The notes under the pieces are model-generated. The model was not told the DNA's origin. It worked only from the letters and a program-made list of their open reading frames with translations, and searched no databases. Position numbers and translations under genes: made by a program. Below, one piece after another: positions 60,486-62,694 of a stretch of 62,694 bases of DNA (positions within the stretch are counted from its first letter, which is position 1; every line of letters starts with the position of its first letter). The DNA is from Caryophanales bacterium UBA6259 (GTDB taxonomy: Bacteria > Bacillota > Bacilli > Tepidibacillales > Tepidibacillaceae). Location of the stretch: contig DJVJ01000042.1 of the NCBI GenBank assembly GCA_002441135.1, positions 1-62,694 on the forward strand, given 5' to 3'.

Positions 60486-62063
60486 CTAAAGTTTAGGTGA
60501 CGCAGATTTAATTTCCTCGGATACCTGTGAAAACTTTTCGAAATTATCCACAAAACGATTTGCAAGATCTTTTGCTTGACGATCATAGGCTTCTTTATCA
60601 GTCCAAGTATTTCGGGGTTGAAGCACTTCATTTGGAACACCAGCAATTTGCTCTGGTATTAGCAAGCCAAAAATTGAATCAGTTACATAGGTTGCTTTTT
60701 CTAAAGCTCCGTTAATTGCAGCGGTAACCATTGCTCTGGTATAGGAAATTTTCATTCTTTGGCCAACACCGTAAGGACCACCAGACCATCCTGTATTTAC
60801 TAGGTATACCTTTGCGTTGTGCTTTGTAATCTTTTCTCCTAACATCTCCGCATAAACTGTCGGATTTAAAGGTAAGAATGGTTCACCAAAGCATGTAGAG
60901 AAGGTTGCTTCTGGTTCTGTAATACCACGTTCTGTACCTGCTAATTTACTTGTATATCCTGATAAGAAATGATACATTGCTTGCTCTTTTGTAAGCTTAG
61001 AAATAGGAGGCAATACGCCAAAAGCGTCCGCTGTTAAAAAGATAATGACATTTGGATGTCCAGCGGTGCTTGGAATAACTGCACCTGGGATATAATGAAG
61101 TGGATAAGCTGCACGTGTATTTTCGGTGTACTCATCACTATCAAAATTTAAATTTCTTTGGCTATCAATAGCTACATTCTCTAAAACAGTACCAAACTGA
61201 ATCGCATCCCAAATTTGAGGCTCATTTTCCTTTGAAAGATTAATACATTTTGCATAGCAGCCACCTTCAATATTAAACACGCCATCTTCAGACCAGCCAT
61301 GCTCATCATCACCGATTAAGCTGCGGTTAGGATCTGCTGATAATGTAGTTTTTCCTGTACCAGATAAACCGAAGAATAATGCAACATCTCCATCTTTACC
61401 AACGTTAGCTGAACAGTGCATTGATAATACGTTTTGTTGTGGTAAAAGATAATTCATAACACTGAATATGGATTTTTTCATTTCACCAGCATATTCTGTT
61501 CCACCAACAAGTACTATTTTTTCTTTAAGGTTTAACATAATAAAAGCTTCAGAATTAGTACCATCGATGTCTGGGTTTGCCTTAAAACCAGGAGCAGATA
61601 TTACAGTAAATTCTGCTTTATGTGTTTGTAATTCTTCTTTTGTAGGACGAATAAATAATTGATGTACGAATAAATTTTGCCATGCAAATTCATTAACTAC
61701 GCGAATAGGCAAACGGTATTTTTGGTCTGCACCAGCAAATCCATCAAAAACATATAGTTCTTTATGATTTAGGTACTCTAGTACCTTTTGATATAATGCT
61801 TCAAAAACTTCTGGTGAAACAGGTTTGTTTACTTTTCCCCAAGCAATTTTAGAGCTATACTCTGGCTCATCCACGATAAAACGATCCTTCGGAGAACGAC
61901 CAGTATACTTTCCAGTAGTGGTCTGAAGTGCACCAGTTTTAGTTAATACTCCTTCACCATTTTCTAATGACTTTTCAATAATCTTAGGAACTTCCAGATT
62001 GTAATTAACGGTACAATTCAAGAGAACATCATCTAGATGCAAACTGTCAACATTTGCCTTCAT
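60486..62063 (-). CDS. pckA: Phosphoenolpyruvate carboxykinase (ATP)
   Basis: Converts oxaloacetate to phosphoenolpyruvate with ATP, the first step of gluconeogenesis. 525 residues from ATG 62063 (AAGGGAGAGG upstream; the longer frame to 62120 has no site). Motifs: RSPKDRFIVDEP near 46-57, the P loop GLSGTGKTTLS near 235-245, metal/substrate residues IGDDEHGWSEDGVFNIEGGCYAK near 252-274, and the late TAYPLHYI-like AAYPLHYIPGA. Works opposite to the cggR operon at the other end of the window. A good SigA promoter lies about 105 bases upstream. Confidence 0.96.
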   Translation of the reverse strand: MKANVDSLHLDDVLLNCTVNYNLEVPKIIEKSLENGEGVLTKTGALQTTTGKYTGRSPKDRFIVDEPEYSSKIAWGKVNKPVSPEVFEALYQKVLEYLNHKELYVFDGFAGADQKYRLPIRVVNEFAWQNLFVHQLFIRPTKEELQTHKAEFTVISAPGFKANPDIDGTNSEAFIMLNLKEKIVLVGGTEYAGEMKKSIFSVMNYLLPQQNVLSMHCSANVGKDGDVALFFGLSGTGKTTLSADPNRSLIGDDEHGWSEDGVFNIEGGCYAKCINLSKENEPQIWDAIQFGTVLENVAIDSQRNLNFDSDEYTENTRAAYPLHYIPGAVIPSTAGHPNVIIFLTADAFGVLPPISKLTKEQAMYHFLSGYTSKLAGTERGITEPEATFSTCFGEPFLPLNPTVYAEMLGEKITKHNAKVYLVNTGWSGGPYGVGQRMKISYTRAMVTAAINGALEKATYVTDSIFGLLIPEQIAGVPNEVLQPRNTWTDKEAYDRQAKDLANRFVDNFEKFSQVSEEIKSASPKL

Positions 62064-62168
62064 TTTAACCTCTCCCTTAATTTGATTTCTATTTAATACT
62101 ATAATTATGTTGTAAAACATTTAATGTGATATACTAATTAATAATAAGTATATTATTATTACGAATTA

Positions 62169-62197
62169 ATTATATTCCGTATAACTCAATTTGACAA
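62169..62197 (-). promoter_or_regulatory. pckA promoter
   Basis: Minus strand TTGTCA (62197-62192) and TATAAT (62174-62169) spaced exactly 17 bases; the leader to the start codon is about 100 bases. Confidence 0.8.
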
Positions 62198-62341
62198 CTA
62201 TAAATAATAAAATATTTCCAGATTTTCAGAACGGTTTCCAATATTAATAAAGTAGAAATGTGATAAATTGCACAGCTAATTTTCTTCTCTTTTGATAAAG
62301 TAAAATTATAATTAATGATGACTTAAACGGAGGTAGAAGAG

Positions 62342-62694
62342 ATGAATGGATTATTAGAAATTTTTTACGAGGATCATGAACATGCATTATCTCAATTAAA
62401 TGGTTTAGAAAAACAGCTTCAATTTATCCAACAAGGTGGAGAAATAGAGAAAGCAAAAATTCATTTAATTAGTTTTAGCCGATTTTTGGAAATCGCACTA
62501 GATATTCATTTTGTTCAAGAGGAAGAAGCATTATTTCCTTTACTAGTACAAAAGATGGGTCCGAATGGCCCTGTGGCTGTAATGGAGCATGAGCATGAGG
62601 ATTTACGTGCTGCTCAAATGAAGCTTAAAGAAGAATTAAGTAAGGACGAGATCAATGAAGAGATTGTTCTTCATCATGGTTCACTGATATTAAA
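62342..62694 (+). CDS. Hemerythrin HHE-domain protein, cut by the window edge
   Basis: 117 residues visible from ATG 62342 (GGAGGT 8 bases upstream), no stop before the edge. Helical pattern with His and Glu ligands: YEDHEHALSQL near 9-19, ALDIHFVQEEEALFPLL near 51-67, and VMEHEHEDLRAAQ near 79-91, as in cytosolic di-iron HHE proteins linked to oxygen, NO or iron-sulfur repair. The function cannot be refined without the rest. Confidence 0.8.
   Translation, partial: MNGLLEIFYEDHEHALSQLNGLEKQLQFIQQGGEIEKAKIHLISFSRFLEIALDIHFVQEEEALFPLLVQKMGPNGPVAVMEHEHEDLRAAQMKLKEELSKDEINEEIVLHHGSLIL

Noticed and set aside
1..62694. CRISPR arrays, prophage genes, toxin-antitoxin or defence systems
   Set aside because: No regularly spaced repeats, cas, phage structural, restriction or paired toxin genes were seen; the only mobile elements are the IS and the group I intron.

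Overview
The window looks like chromosome of a low-GC, spore-forming member of the Bacillales (Bacillota). It has a B. subtilis-like central glycolytic operon led by cggR, a small acid-soluble spore protein Tlp, a SigL-type sigma-54, a CtsR operator at clpP, the secG-esterase-rnr-smpB-ssrA neighbourhood, a menaquinone operon and an IclR/aconitase pair. Most genes are housekeeping. Accessory character is concentrated around 29-34 kb and 50-60 kb.

Layout: cysK (convergent with clpP); tRNA-Arg(CCG); rpoN/sigL; cggR-gapA-pgk-tpiA-gpmI-eno (3.6-10.7 kb); two small proteins (Tlp and a DUF4025-like protein); an OppA-like lipoprotein; an IclR regulator and divergent aconitase; secG, two tandem esterases, rnr, a DUF1510 protein and smpB; then ssrA (tmRNA), interrupted in its T loop by a 270-nt ORF-less group I intron and followed at once by a 6S RNA gene (23.1-23.9 kb). 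Next come a GntP-type permease with 3-hydroxybutyrate dehydrogenase, a secreted metalloprotease, a small Met-rich secreted protein, the YIEGIA pair, three SHOCT-domain membrane proteins, an IS3-family element inserted inside an intrinsic terminator, and csoR-copA-copZ. Then come a DedA-PAP2 fusion with uppP, a secreted M4 protease, menI with divergent menF-D-H-B-E-C, a NimA-like protein, an arsenic cassette (acr3-arsC-arsR), a beta-hydroxyacid dehydrogenase, a KamA-family radical SAM aminomutase with a glutamine synthetase, an MFS transporter, a frameshifted MBL-fold gene, pckA and the start of a hemerythrin-like gene.

How genes work together: ClpP, RNase R, SmpB, tmRNA and 6S RNA form a quality-control and RNA-metabolism neighbourhood. 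The cggR operon and pckA cover lower glycolysis and gluconeogenesis. UppP and the DedA-PAP2 fusion both point to undecaprenyl-phosphate recycling. The men genes make naphthoquinone. csoR/copA/copZ and the neighbouring Met-rich and SHOCT proteins may form a metal or envelope stress group: three of their upstream regions share a direct repeat CTYCAT-N5-CTYCAT with an 11-bp period.

Most notable: (1) the intron-interrupted tmRNA gene with adjacent 6S RNA; (2) the KamA-like/GS pair, whose altered substrate residues suggest an acidic amino acid and hence possibly beta-glutamate and beta-glutamine synthesis; (3) the shared direct-repeat motif; (4) the IS in a terminator loop; (5) the DedA fusion to a PAP2 domain that has lost its catalytic residues. 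All calls come from reading the sequence and from memory of the families; no searches were run.
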